Shown piece by piece: positions 8,129-16,216 of a stretch of DNA of 64,000 bases. The notes beneath the pieces were generated by a model. The model did no database searches and was not told where the DNA came from. It saw only the letters and a program-made list of their open reading frames with translations. The translations under genes were made by a program, and so were the position numbers. Source of the stretch: Achromobacter deleyi. Its GTDB lineage: Bacteria > Pseudomonadota > Gammaproteobacteria > Burkholderiales > Burkholderiaceae_B. Positions within the stretch are counted from its first letter, which is position 1. Every line of letters starts with the position of its first letter. The stretch spans positions 1,116,001 through 1,180,000 of the forward strand of contig NZ_CP065997.1 in the NCBI RefSeq assembly GCF_016127315.1. The letters run 5' to 3'.

Positions 8129-8752
8129 TCAGGGGCGCATGCCGCCAACCAGTAAATCGAAATAGCCGGCGGCGATGGTCTCGGCGCTGTCGCCCTGGCC
8201 GGGCTTGTACCAGCGCACCATCCAGTTCAGCATCGACAGCACGGCGCGGCCGGTGGCGGGCACGTCCAGCTGCCGGAACGCGCCTTCGGCCACGCCTTGC
8301 GCGATCAGGTCGCGCAGGCGCTTCTCGTAGCCGTCGCGCAGGCGGGCGGCGTCCTCGCGCTCGGGCAGCGCCATGCCGGAATAGCCGATCAGCATGGTGA
8401 CGAACTCGGCGTGGTGCTGCTCGAAGTAGCGGGCGTGGCCCACCATGAAGGCGCGCAGGCGGGCGGCGCCGCCCTCGGCCCGCGCCACGTCCTGGCCCAC
8501 GTTCTGGGTCAGGCCATTGAGCACGGCCAGGATGATGGCGTCGTAGATGTCCTGCTTGGTGGTGAAGTAGTGATAGATGGCGGCCTTGGACACGCCGATG
8601 GCAGCGGCCAGGTCGGACACCGAACTGCCGTCGTAGCCGCTGCGCGCGAACAGCTTGGCGGCCTCGGCCAGGATGCGTTCGCGCGGCGCCACCAGGGTCG
8701 GCGGACGGCCGGCGCGGGCGCGTTTGGAGGCGGGGGCAGCGGAAGTCGCCAT
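8129..8752 (-). CDS. TetR-family regulator of acyl-CoA metabolism
   Basis: A 207-residue repressor with an N-terminal TetR helix-turn-helix (about residues 20-66; SVSDLAAAIGVSKAAIYHYF is the recognition region) and a helical ligand domain. The ATG at 8752 is preferred to an in-frame TTG 36 bases upstream. It sits directly before an acyl-CoA dehydrogenase on the same strand and divergently from a nitronate monooxygenase. An ACCG/CGGT palindrome in the shared promoter region (8859-8880) resembles operators of TetR regulators of fatty-acid or branched-chain acyl-CoA breakdown in beta-proteobacteria. By that analogy the ligand would be an acyl-CoA; this is inference. Confidence 0.87.
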   Translation of the reverse strand: MATSAAPASKRARAGRPPTLVAPRERILAEAAKLFARSGYDGSSVSDLAAAIGVSKAAIYHYFTTKQDIYDAIILAVLNGLTQNVGQDVARAEGGAARLRAFMVGHARYFEQHHAEFVTMLIGYSGMALPEREDAARLRDGYEKRLRDLIAQGVAEGAFRQLDVPATGRAVLSMLNWMVRWYKPGQGDSAETIAAGYFDLLVGGMRP

Positions 8753-8858
8753 GGGCAGGCCTGGTTGGGGCGGCGTCGAGGGCGCCAATGCCGGACCGCG
8801 GGCGGTTCCGTTCCATTGACAGCGGTTCGACGCTTGCCGTTAAATAAAGATTAATTAA

Positions 8859-8880
8859 TTACCGGACGGTCGGTAGGTAA
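8859..8880. promoter_or_regulatory. Candidate TetR operator in divergent promoter region
   Basis: The 22-bp segment has TTACC/GGTAA ends and ACCG...CGGT inner repeats and lies in an AT-rich stretch (8842-8886) between the TetR start and the nitronate monooxygenase start at 8953. It could control both directions. Confidence 0.55.
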
Positions 8881-8952
8881 TTATAGGCACATCCCTTTCC
8901 GCCCTTCAAGCGCGGCCTGGGCGCTCAACCCGAAACCACACGTGACGCCGTT

Positions 8953-9924
8953 ATGCCCCACTCCCTAGTGACAGATCTGTATGGCCAGATGTCCCTGCCG
9001 GTCATCAGCGCCCCCATGTTCATCGTGTCCAACCCGAAGCTGGTCGTCGCCCAATGCACGAGCGGCATCGTCGGTTCGTTTCCGGCGCTCAACGCGCGTC
9101 CGCAGAGCCTGCTGACCGATTGGCTGGACGAGATCCAGGCCGGCCTGGCCTCGTACCGCGAGGCCAACCCCGGCGCCGCGGTCGCGCCCTATGCCGTCAA
9201 CCAGATCATCCACCAGTCCAACGACCGGCTCGAACAGGACCTGGCGGTGTGCGCCAGCCACCGCGTGCCGCTCATCATCACCAGCCTGCGCGCCCCCGGC
9301 GACCTGGTCAAAGGCGTCCACGACTGGGGCGGCAAGGTGTTCCACGACGTCACCACCATCCGCCACGCCGAAAAGGCGCTGGAAGCGGGCGTGGACGGCC
9401 TGATCCTGGTGTGCGCGGGCGCGGGCGGCCATGCCGGCACGCTCAGCCCGTTCGCGCTGGTGTCCGAAGTGCGCCGCTTCTACGACGGCCCGCTGATCCT
9501 GTCGGGCGCCATCACCTCCGGCGCCCAGGTGCTGGCCGCGCTCGCCATGGGCGTGGACTTCGCCTACATGGGCACGCGCTTCATCGCCAGCGAGGAAGCC
9601 AACGCCAGCGAGGGCTACAAGTCCGCCATCGTCGAGGCCAGCGCCTCCGACATCCTCTACACCCCGTTCTTCACCGGCATTCCCGGCAACTACCTCAAGG
9701 CCAGCATCAGCGCCGCCGGCCTCGATCCGGCCAACCTGCCGCAGCCCGACAGCGGCGCCTCCAATTTCGGCTCCGGCCGCGTCAAGCCGTGGAAAGACAT
9801 CTGGGGCGCGGGCCAGGGCGTGGGCAACATCGGCAGCGTGCAACCGACGCGCCAGATCGTCGACACGCTGCGCCGCGAGTACGCCGAGGCCAAGACCCAA
9901 CTGGCCGCCAGGACCTTCGCATGA
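8953..9924 (+). CDS. Nitronate monooxygenase (2-nitropropane dioxygenase family)
   Basis: A 323-residue FMN-dependent TIM-barrel enzyme. Visible family features are the N-terminal PVISAPMF strand, the phosphate-binding loop CAGAGGHAGT (about residues 155-164) and GAITSG/MGTRFIASEE near 197-217, which binds FMN phosphate. Family members oxidise alkyl nitronates, but many relatives in degradation clusters have unproven substrates and may act as flavin-dependent acyl-CoA-linked oxidoreductases. Its stop overlaps the next crotonase start by four bases (ATGA), so the two are translationally coupled. It is divergent from the TetR gene and probably part of its regulon. Confidence 0.88.
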   Translation: MPHSLVTDLYGQMSLPVISAPMFIVSNPKLVVAQCTSGIVGSFPALNARPQSLLTDWLDEIQAGLASYREANPGAAVAPYAVNQIIHQSNDRLEQDLAVCASHRVPLIITSLRAPGDLVKGVHDWGGKVFHDVTTIRHAEKALEAGVDGLILVCAGAGGHAGTLSPFALVSEVRRFYDGPLILSGAITSGAQVLAALAMGVDFAYMGTRFIASEEANASEGYKSAIVEASASDILYTPFFTGIPGNYLKASISAAGLDPANLPQPDSGASNFGSGRVKPWKDIWGAGQGVGNIGSVQPTRQIVDTLRREYAEAKTQLAARTFA

Positions 9925-10661
9925 GCGCCGGGCTGCGGGTCACGCGCGACGGCGCGGTGCTGACGCTGGTGATCGACCGCCAGGACCGCCGCAACGCCCT
10001 CGACACGGCCACCTACGCCGCGCTGACCGAACAGCTCTCGCTGGCCGCCGCCGACACCGGCGTGTCGGCGGTGATCCTGGCCGGCACCGGCGAACACTTC
10101 ACCGCCGGCAACGACCTGCGCGATTTCCAGGCCGAGCGCGGCGCCGGCGACAGCGCCGGCCTGACCTTCCTGCGCGCGTTGACGCAGGCCGACGTGCCGG
10201 TCATCGCCGCCGTCGAGGGCTATGCCATCGGCATCGGCGTGACGCTGCTGCAGCATTGCGACTTCGTCTATGTCGGCGAGGGCGCCACCCTGCGCATGCC
10301 GTTCGTGGCGCTGGGCCTGTGTCCGGAAGGCGCGTCCAGCCTGCTGATGCCGCGCCTGGCCGGCGCCCGCCGCGCCGCCGAATGGCTGCTGCAGGGCAAG
10401 GCGTTCTCGGCGCAGGAAGCCTGCGACGCCGGCCTGGCCACCGCGGTCACCGCCAAGGGCGGCGCCCTGGCGGCCGCGCAGGCCACCGCCGCCAGCCTCG
10501 CCAGGCAGCCGCCAGCCGCGCTGCGGCTGACCAAGGCCATGCTCAAGCGGCCGGACAGGCAAGCAATCCAGGACACGCTCGATTACGAGGCGCAGCAGTT
10601 CCGCGCCCGCCTGCAGACGGACGAAGCGCAAGCCGCGTTCGCGGCGTTCTTCAAGAAGTGA
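9921..10661 (+). CDS. Enoyl-CoA hydratase/isomerase (crotonase family)
   Basis: A 246-residue crotonase-fold protein, close to the usual 255-260. The oxyanion-hole segments are recognisable: [11 protein letters not shown] (about 61-71) and [14 protein letters not shown] (about 96-109). It lacks the glutamate pair in the GGGxELA context of classical FadB-type hydratases, having [11 protein letters not shown] instead, so it may be an isomerase or another crotonase rather than a true hydratase. The start ATG overlaps the stop of the nitronate monooxygenase gene. It converges on a second crotonase gene with a 114-bp gap. Confidence 0.88.
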   Translation: MSAGLRVTRDGAVLTLVIDRQDRRNALDTATYAALTEQLSLAAADTGVSAVILAGTGEHFTAGNDLRDFQAERGAGDSAGLTFLRALTQADVPVIAAVEGYAIGIGVTLLQHCDFVYVGEGATLRMPFVALGLCPEGASSLLMPRLAGARRAAEWLLQGKAFSAQEACDAGLATAVTAKGGALAAAQATAASLARQPPAALRLTKAMLKRPDRQAIQDTLDYEAQQFRARLQTDEAQAAFAAFFKK

Positions 10662-10775
10662 ATCCGGCACGGCGTGGCGCCTTGGGCGCCCGCCGCGCCG
10701 CATGCGACGCCCGGGCCGACGCGCGTCGCCCGATCGCGCCCGGCGCGGGGCCGGATGCGGTCGGCAGCCGCCCCC
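10662..10775. other. Convergent intergenic gap with GC-rich hairpins
   Basis: Only GC-rich inverted repeats are visible, such as arms GCGACGC at 10704-10710 and GCGTCGC at 10723-10729. They may limit convergent transcription. No T-run follows, so a rho-independent terminator is not claimed. Confidence 0.35.
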
Positions 10776-11609
10776 TCAGAACGGCGAGTCGGGCCGGAAG
10801 TTCGGCGCGCGCCGCTCGCGCAACGACTGCACGCCTTCGCGCACGTCCGGGCCGCCAAATCCCATGAACTCCAGCGCCAGCGACGTATCGAAGGTCGGGC
10901 CGGCCATGCGCAGCCAGTTGTTCAGCGAATACTTGGTCCAGCGGATCGCGGTCTGCGAACCGGCCGCCAGGCGGTTGGCCACCTCGAAGGCGCGGCCGAT
11001 CAGCTCGGCCTCGTCCACGCACAGCGACACCAGGCCGATGCGCTCGGCTTCTTCGCCGCTCACGGTTTCGCACAGCATCAGGTAGTACTTGGCGCGCGCC
11101 ATGCCGCACAGCAGCGGCCAGACGATGGCGGCGTGGTCGCCCGCCGTGACGCCCAGGCGGGTGTGGCCGTCGATGATGCGGGCGTCGCGCGCGGCGATCG
11201 AGATATCGGCCAGCAGGCCGGCCACCAGGCCGGCGCCCACGGCGGCGCCGTGCATCGCCGACACGATCGGCTTGCTGCAGTTGATGATGTTGTAGACCAG
11301 GTCGCGCGCCTCGCGCCAGACGCGGGTGCGCACGTCGAAGTCGTCCGCCATCTGCTGCACCAGGTCCAGGTCGCCGCCGCCCGAAAAGCCCTTGCCCTCG
11401 CCGCGGATCACCACCACGCGGGTGTCGGGGTCGGTGTCGATATCGCGCCAGATGTCGGCCAGCTCGCGGTGCATGCGGTCGTCGGCGGTGGACAGCTTGC
11501 CCGGCTTGCCGTCCTTGGACCCCATGATCAGCTCCAGCACGCCATTGGGATGGCGGCGCAGCTTGAGGGACTCGTAGGCGGAATAGTGTTCCAGCGTGAT
11601 ATCGGTCAT
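10776..11609 (-). CDS. Enoyl-CoA hydratase-related protein (crotonase family)
   Basis: A 277-residue crotonase homologue. Residues about 68-82 ([17 protein letters not shown]) and about 120-135 ([16 protein letters not shown]) form the CoA-binding oxyanion hole. The position of the first hydratase glutamate is occupied by GAGLVAGLL, so classical hydratase chemistry is uncertain. The protein has a longer N-terminal lead ([19 protein letters not shown]) than FadB-type enzymes. It converges with the preceding crotonase and diverges from the NAD(P)HX dehydratase gene with a 99-bp promoter region. The substrate is unknown. Confidence 0.85.
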   Translation of the reverse strand: MTDITLEHYSAYESLKLRRHPNGVLELIMGSKDGKPGKLSTADDRMHRELADIWRDIDTDPDTRVVVIRGEGKGFSGGGDLDLVQQMADDFDVRTRVWREARDLVYNIINCSKPIVSAMHGAAVGAGLVAGLLADISIAARDARIIDGHTRLGVTAGDHAAIVWPLLCGMARAKYYLMLCETVSGEEAERIGLVSLCVDEAELIGRAFEVANRLAAGSQTAIRWTKYSLNNWLRMAGPTFDTSLALEFMGFGGPDVREGVQSLRERRAPNFRPDSPF

Positions 11610-11708
11610 CGTCGTCTCCGGAGGCGCGGGCGGAAGGCCGCGCGTTTTGGGGCACTATAGTGGATAGCCCCTGTCCCGACGCCCCCGCCGATCCCGGAGC
11701 CTCAGCCC

Positions 11709-12578
11709 ATGAACACCCCCGCTTCCTCCTTCGCCGGCGAGATCCGCCGCGACGACCTGCCAGCCCTGTTCGCCGTGCGCGACCCGGACACCCATAAGGG
11801 CAGTTTCGGCACTGTCGGCGTGGTGGGCGGCGGGCGCGGCATGGAAGGCGCGGCGCTGCTGGCCGCGCGCGCCGCGCTCAAGACCGGCGCCGGCAAGGTG
11901 CTGGTGGGCTTCGCCCAGGAAACGGCGCCGCTGCCCTGCGATCCACTGCAACCCGAACTGATGCTGCGCGACGCGCGCTCGCTGCTGGAGGCGGACTGGG
12001 GCGTGACCGCCTGGGTCGCCGGGTGCGGCATCGGCGCCGGCGCGGCCGCCGCCAACGCCCTGTCGGAACTGTTCGTGCTGCGCGGCGGCGCGCCGCTGGT
12101 GCTGGACGCCGACGGCCTGAACCTGCTGGCCAACGGCGGCATCCAGCCCAACTGGGGCGACGGCCCGGTGGTGCTGACCCCGCACCCGGCCGAGGCCGGC
12201 CGCCTGCTCGGCCAGGACACCGCCCGCATCCAGGCCGACCGCCCGGCGGCGGCCCAGGCGCTGGCGCGGCGCTTCGGCGCCTGGGTGGTCCTGAAGGGCG
12301 CCGGCACGGTGGTCTGCGCCCCCGGCGGCGCGTGGCGCCGCAACACCAGCGGCAACCCGGGCCTGGCCACGGCCGGAACCGGGGACGTATTGGCCGGCAT
12401 CCTGGGTTCGCTATTGGCTCAGCGCCTGCCACTGGAACAGGCCGTGCCCGGCGCGGTCTGGCTGCACGGGGCGGCGGCCGACGCCCTCGTGGCCCGGGGC
12501 ATCGGGCCGATCGGGCTGACCGCCGGGGAGCTGGCGGACGCCGCCCGGGGGCTGCGCAATGGCGGTCCGCAGGCCTAA
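11709..12578 (+). CDS. nnrD: ADP/ATP-dependent NAD(P)H-hydrate dehydratase (YjeF C-terminal family)
   Basis: A 289-residue ribokinase-like enzyme that dehydrates damaged NADHX and NADPHX using ADP or ATP. Diagnostic segments are [17 protein letters not shown] near residues 27-43, [13 protein letters not shown] (about 157-169) and the nucleotide-binding [14 protein letters not shown] (about 221-234) with the catalytic aspartate. In many bacteria this domain is fused to the NAXE epimerase; here it stands alone, so the epimerase must be encoded elsewhere. It is a housekeeping repair enzyme with no functional link to its neighbours evident. Confidence 0.92.
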   Translation: MNTPASSFAGEIRRDDLPALFAVRDPDTHKGSFGTVGVVGGGRGMEGAALLAARAALKTGAGKVLVGFAQETAPLPCDPLQPELMLRDARSLLEADWGVTAWVAGCGIGAGAAAANALSELFVLRGGAPLVLDADGLNLLANGGIQPNWGDGPVVLTPHPAEAGRLLGQDTARIQADRPAAAQALARRFGAWVVLKGAGTVVCAPGGAWRRNTSGNPGLATAGTGDVLAGILGSLLAQRLPLEQAVPGAVWLHGAAADALVARGIGPIGLTAGELADAARGLRNGGPQA

Positions 12579-12609
12579 GTCCCCGGGGCAAATACATTTT
12601 TACAACATC

Positions 12610-12663
12610 CTAGGGTTTTCCCCTAAAAACGCGTTGCTTTTGATTTAGGGTTATCCCTATAAT
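12610..12663 (+). promoter_or_regulatory. Strong promoter with paired AGGG-N4-CCCT operators
   Basis: TTGCTT (12634-12639) and a perfect TATAAT (12658-12663) are separated by 18 bp, 36 bp before the small gene's ATG. Two AGGG-N4-CCCT-like palindromes, AGGGTTTTCCCCT at about 12612-12624 and AGGGTTATCCCT at about 12647-12658, lie upstream of the -35 and across the spacer, as expected for a repressor site. Confidence 0.65.
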
Positions 12664-12698
12664 GGTTTACCCCAAGACGAAACGGACTGGAGCCAACC

Positions 12699-12932
12699 AT
12701 GAGCGAACTGACCTTGAACCACACTGCCCGCCTGACCGACGCGCTGGAGCGTGACCTGCTCCGCGGCGCCCTCGAGAACCAACCGAATTCCCACCCGCTG
12801 ACCAACCTGAAGAAGGCTGGCCAGGCGATCGCCGCCGCCGTTGCTGGCGTGTTCGCCTTCATCGACGAAGTCAACGAATCGATGAACAAGGCCCGCGCCG
12901 CCAGCTCGCGCTTCTCCGGTTCGCAGTGGTAA
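12699..12932 (+). CDS. Small conserved-looking protein of unknown function (77 aa)
   Basis: I do not recognise the family. The 77-residue product starts MSELTLNHTARLTDALER, has a charged helical first half, a hydrophobic segment AIAAAVAGVFAFI (about 48-60) and a basic end (NKARAASSRFSGSQW). The segment could be a short membrane helix or an amphipathic packing helix. Coding is supported by normal codon bias (C- and G-ending codons), a strong promoter with a perfect TATAAT 36 bp before the start, and GGAG about 9 bases before the ATG. It is monocistronic and is followed by about 200 bp of strong hairpins. A stress-induced or envelope protein would fit the promoter strength, but that is a guess. 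Confidence 0.72.
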   Translation: MSELTLNHTARLTDALERDLLRGALENQPNSHPLTNLKKAGQAIAAAVAGVFAFIDEVNESMNKARAASSRFSGSQW

Positions 12933-12991
12933 GACCAGCCGTGCCGGGCTGAGTCGCGACCGATCTCCCGCGATTCAGCACTGGCGCGCTG

Positions 12992-13189
12992 CCGATGTAA
13001 CGCCCGCCGCCCATGCGGCGCCCGTTGCATCGGACCTGGCGCCCGGGGCCTCGGGCCCTCCCCCTCACCGGGCGCCATCGCGCCGCGCCGGCCCCCTTCG
13101 CGGGGCCCCCGCGACGCCCTCCACGACGCAATACCCCTGTCGCCCCAGCGCGAAGCCGTCCCGAAGCGGGACCGCCTCGCACTGGGGCG
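12992..13189. other. Cluster of four strong stem-loops between two genes
   Basis: The 494-bp gap 12933-13426 has no gene. It holds four consecutive hairpins: 12992-13033 (11-bp arms with one mismatch plus a nested GCCGC/GCGGC stem), 13037-13077 (10-bp perfect arms), 13090-13107, and 13141-13189 (CGCCCCAG/CTGGGGCG enclosing GTCCCG/CGGGAC). A short T-run (13197-13200) follows the last. The cluster may terminate the small gene, encode a structured RNA, or form the leader of the binding-protein gene. Confidence 0.55.
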
Positions 13190-13255
13190 ATGGTCATTTT
13201 GTGCGCGGCAACGGCGGCGTTCTCCCCTCTCGGCGTTTACCCTAGCGTCGGCCCG

Positions 13256-13295
13256 GCGCGCATTGACAGCGCGCGAACCCCCTACCGATAATCGG
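13256..13295 (+). promoter_or_regulatory. Candidate promoter with operator-like inverted repeat
   Basis: A consensus -35 TTGACA (13263-13268) and GATAAT (13287-13292) are 18 bp apart. The -35 lies in the loop of GCGCGC arms (13256-13261 and 13269-13274), and the -10 is inside the palindrome CCGATAATCGG (13285-13295). It is about 135 bp upstream of the first binding-protein gene. Confidence 0.55.
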
Positions 13296-13426
13296 CCCCT
13301 TGCCGTCGTGCCTGGCGCCAAAAACACCGCAAGCCCCCCGGCCGACGTTGCGTTTCCCCGGTTGGCCCGCCCGCTGTTTCCCGCCGCCAGCACGATCCGG
13401 TTCGTTCCCCATCCGGAGTTGTCACC

Positions 13427-15040
13427 ATGAAGTTGCGCACCACCCTGGCCCTCGTGGCCGCCGCCATTCCCTTGGCCGCTGCCCAGGCCCAGACGCTGAA
13501 GATCGGCCTGTCCGCCGAACCCACCTCGGCCGACCCCCACTACCACAAGATGACGCAGAACGACGCGTTCTCCGCGCACGTCTACAGTTCGCTGGTGGGG
13601 CGCAGTGCCGACATGAAGCTGGTGCCCGCGCTGGCCACGTCCTGGAAGAACCTGGACGACCTGACCTGGGAATTCAAGCTGCGCGACGACGTCAAGTTCT
13701 CCAACGGCAAGCCGTTCACGTCCGAAGACGTGCTGTTCACGATCTGCCGCACGCTGAACAACGAGACCAACGTGTCGCAGTCCTACATGGACACGACCAA
13801 GCTGATCACCGACGTGCAGACGCCGGATGCGCACACCGTCATCATCAAGACCGGCGCCCCCTTCCCGCTGATGCCCGCCGAAATGGCGCGCTCGCTGCCG
13901 ATCGTCTGGAACGGCATCGTCGAGCACGGCAAGCTGACGTTCGACCCGAAGAAGGGATGCGGCGTGACCGGCCCGTGGCCCACCGTGGCCGACTTCAACA
14001 ACGGCAAGGACGCCATCGGCACCGGCCCGTACACCCTGAAGTCGTACGTCAAGGGCACGGGCATCGAGCTGGTGCGCAACGAGAACTACTGGGGCCCGAA
14101 GCCCTACTGGAAGGAAGTGAAGTTCGTGCCGGTGCCGGCCGCCGGCCCGCGCCTGACGGGCCTGTTGTCGGGCGACTTCGACATGATCGAGAACCCCGCC
14201 GCGCGTGACCTGCAGCGCCTGAAGGACAACCCCAAGTTCGGTTTCGTGGCCACGCCCTCGACCCGCCTGGTGTTCTTCCAGCCCGACGTGGCGCGCAACC
14301 CGAGCCCGTTCGTCAAGAGCGCCGACGGCAAGAACCCGCTGCAGGACCTGCGCGTGCGCCGCGCCATCTCGATGGCCATCGACCGCAAGACCATCACCGC
14401 CCGCATCATGGACGGCATGGCCACCCCGGCCTACCAGTACATGCCCGACGGCATGTTCGGCGCGCTGCCCAAGGCCCCGGAAATCAAGTACGACCCGGAA
14501 GGCGCCAAGAAGCTGCTGGCCGAAGCCGGCTACCCCAACGGCTTCGAGCTGACGCTGTCGTCGACCAACGACCGCTACGTCAATGACGGCCAGGTGGCGC
14601 AGGCCGTGGCCCAGTACCTGGCCCGCGTCGGCATCAAGACCAACGTCGACGCCATGACCGCCTCGATCTACTTCCCCAAGCGCGCCAAGCGCGAGTTCAG
14701 CTTCTCGATGGGCGGCTGGCCGGCGGAAACGGGCGAAGCCTCGGCGCTGTTCCAGCTGTGGGTCGCCTCGCTCGACTCGCCCAACAGCCTGGGCACCAGC
14801 AACTACGGCGGCTTCACCAACGCCGACTTCGACAAGGTCTACAAGCAGGCCATCGTCACGGTCGACGCGCCCAAGCGTGAGAAGCTGCTGCAGGAAGCCA
14901 CCCAGATCGCGCTGGACAACGTGCCGCTGATCCCGCTGCACTTCGAAAGCAGCATCTGGGCCTTCCGCAAGGGCATCACCTACGAAGGCCGCCGCGACCA
15001 GTTCACGCTGGCCACCTCGGTCAAGCCCGACGCCAAGTAA
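13427..15040 (+). CDS. ABC transporter substrate-binding protein, family 5 (Dpp/Opp type), paralogue 1
   Basis: A 537-residue periplasmic solute receptor. A Sec signal peptide occupies about residues 1-21 (MKLRTTLALVAAAIPLAAAQA). The mature protein begins QTLKIGLSAEPTSADPHYH, the SBP_bac_5 entry motif, and ends in the usual HFESSIWAFRKGITYEGR region. It is highly similar along its whole length, including GCGVTGPWPT and VRRAISMAIDRK, to the second binding protein at 18746, so the two arose by duplication. It has its own promoter and terminator and is separated from the permease genes by LysR and two hydrolase genes. It probably shares the single downstream transporter but binds a different peptide-like ligand. 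Confidence 0.93.
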   Translation: MKLRTTLALVAAAIPLAAAQAQTLKIGLSAEPTSADPHYHKMTQNDAFSAHVYSSLVGRSADMKLVPALATSWKNLDDLTWEFKLRDDVKFSNGKPFTSEDVLFTICRTLNNETNVSQSYMDTTKLITDVQTPDAHTVIIKTGAPFPLMPAEMARSLPIVWNGIVEHGKLTFDPKKGCGVTGPWPTVADFNNGKDAIGTGPYTLKSYVKGTGIELVRNENYWGPKPYWKEVKFVPVPAAGPRLTGLLSGDFDMIENPAARDLQRLKDNPKFGFVATPSTRLVFFQPDVARNPSPFVKSADGKNPLQDLRVRRAISMAIDRKTITARIMDGMATPAYQYMPDGMFGALPKAPEIKYDPEGAKKLLAEAGYPNGFELTLSSTNDRYVNDGQVAQAVAQYLARVGIKTNVDAMTASIYFPKRAKREFSFSMGGWPAETGEASALFQLWVASLDSPNSLGTSNYGGFTNADFDKVYKQAIVTVDAPKREKLLQEATQIALDNVPLIPLHFESSIWAFRKGITYEGRRDQFTLATSVKPDAK

Positions 15041-15057
15041 TCCGGCGCGCGCGACAT

Positions 15058-15088
15058 CAAAACGGCTGCCCGAGGGCAGCCGTTTTTC
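15058..15088 (+). terminator. Rho-independent terminator after binding protein 1
   Basis: AACGGCTGCCC and its complement pair around a short GA loop and are followed by TTTTTCTTT. It lies 18 bp after the binding-protein stop. Confidence 0.88.
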
Positions 15089-15137
15089 TTTGGGCGCAGG
15101 CGGCGCCGCCGAAAAGCCTGGCGGCCCGGCGGCCGCC

Positions 15138-16052
15138 TCAGGCGCCCGGCCCTTCCTCCAGCAGCAGGTCCAGCTCGCGCGACAGCAGGTCGATGAAGGC
15201 CTCCGTCTTGGACGGCAGCTGGCGCCCCTGCATGACGTGCAGCTGCAAGGTGCGCGACTGCAGCTGCGCGTTGGAGATCGGCACCGCCACCAGTTCGTCG
15301 CGCTTCAGGCTCCAGGCCACCGAGATGTAGCCGCTGAGCATGATGGCGTCGGAACCGAACACGAAGCCATGCAGCGGCGAGGAATCGTTGCAGGTCAGGG
15401 TGGGTTCGAGCTGCACCGACTCCAGCAGGCAGCCCATCTCGAACAGGTGCCGGGTGGTCGTGCCCGGGCCGGTCAGCGCCAGCGGATAGCGGCCCAGGTC
15501 CTGCAGGCTGACGCTCTTGCGGCCGGCCAGCGGATGGCCCGCGGCCATCACCGCGTGCACCGGCGCGCGCCGCGAATAGCGCACGCTGACGCCGCTGAGG
15601 CGCTCGACGTTGAAGGTCATGCCCAGCTCGACGCTGCCTTCGGCGACGCGGCGCGCGACGTCGGCCGGCGTGCCCACGTGCAGGTCGAAGCGCACCTCGG
15701 GCCAATCGCGGCGAAAGCGCGCCATGGCCGACGGCAGGAAAATGCGCGCCACGCCCTCGACGGCCGCCATGCGGATCTCGTTGCGTGCCATGCCCTTGAG
15801 CGCGGCGATCTCCTGCAGCACCGAATCCGATTCCAGCAGCGTGCGGCGCGCGTGGGTCAGCAGCAACCGGCCGGCCTCGCTCAGCACCATGCCGCGCGCG
15901 GCGCGCTCGAACAGCGGCGCGCCCGCTTCTTCCTCCAGCTTGGCGATCTGGCGGCTGATGGCGGACACCGCCACGTGCAGGCGTTCGGACGCCCCGCTCA
16001 GGCTGCCCGCCTGGGCCACCTCGACAAAGTATCGCAGGGCGATGCCGTGCAT
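15138..16052 (-). CDS. LysR-family regulator of the peptide uptake/hydrolysis cluster
   Basis: A 304-residue LysR protein with the HTH at residues 1-60 (MHGIALRYFVEVAQAGSLSGASERLHVAVSAISRQIAKLE region) and an effector domain at 90-295. It is transcribed divergently from the M20 peptidase gene, the first gene of a run that continues into the ABC transporter. The 164-bp divergent spacer carries a perfect 8-bp inverted repeat of the TTTGC/GCAAA kind that suits a LysR site. This arrangement makes it the likely pathway regulator, with a transported substrate or its hydrolysis product as co-inducer. Confidence 0.9.
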   Translation of the reverse strand: MHGIALRYFVEVAQAGSLSGASERLHVAVSAISRQIAKLEEEAGAPLFERAARGMVLSEAGRLLLTHARRTLLESDSVLQEIAALKGMARNEIRMAAVEGVARIFLPSAMARFRRDWPEVRFDLHVGTPADVARRVAEGSVELGMTFNVERLSGVSVRYSRRAPVHAVMAAGHPLAGRKSVSLQDLGRYPLALTGPGTTTRHLFEMGCLLESVQLEPTLTCNDSSPLHGFVFGSDAIMLSGYISVAWSLKRDELVAVPISNAQLQSRTLQLHVMQGRQLPSKTEAFIDLLSRELDLLLEEGPGA

Positions 16053-16088
16053 GTTTCCCCCTCGCTGGGGCCTGACGCCGATGATAAT

Positions 16089-16111
16089 AGCTTTGCCTTT
16101 TTTGCAAAGCT
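16089..16111. promoter_or_regulatory. Candidate LysR operator in divergent spacer
   Basis: Perfect arms AGCTTTGC (16089-16096) and GCAAAGCT (16104-16111) are separated by seven C/T bases. They lie 37 bp upstream of the LysR start and about 105 bp upstream of the M20 start. The symmetry and T...A spacing fit a LysR autoregulatory site. Confidence 0.6.
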
Positions 16112-16216
16112 GCCGATAAATATTCTAATTGTAGAGAAAGCTTCCCTGATCCTAGAATTTGCGCAACGATTCAGCAGGGTGTGCAATGACGCGCCCCGCC
16201 AAACAAGGGGAAGTCC

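Noticed and set aside
12623..14941. Long minus-strand frame across the small gene and binding protein 1
   Set aside because: It crosses an intergenic region and a real gene with clear motifs on plus. The antisense product lacks any domain.
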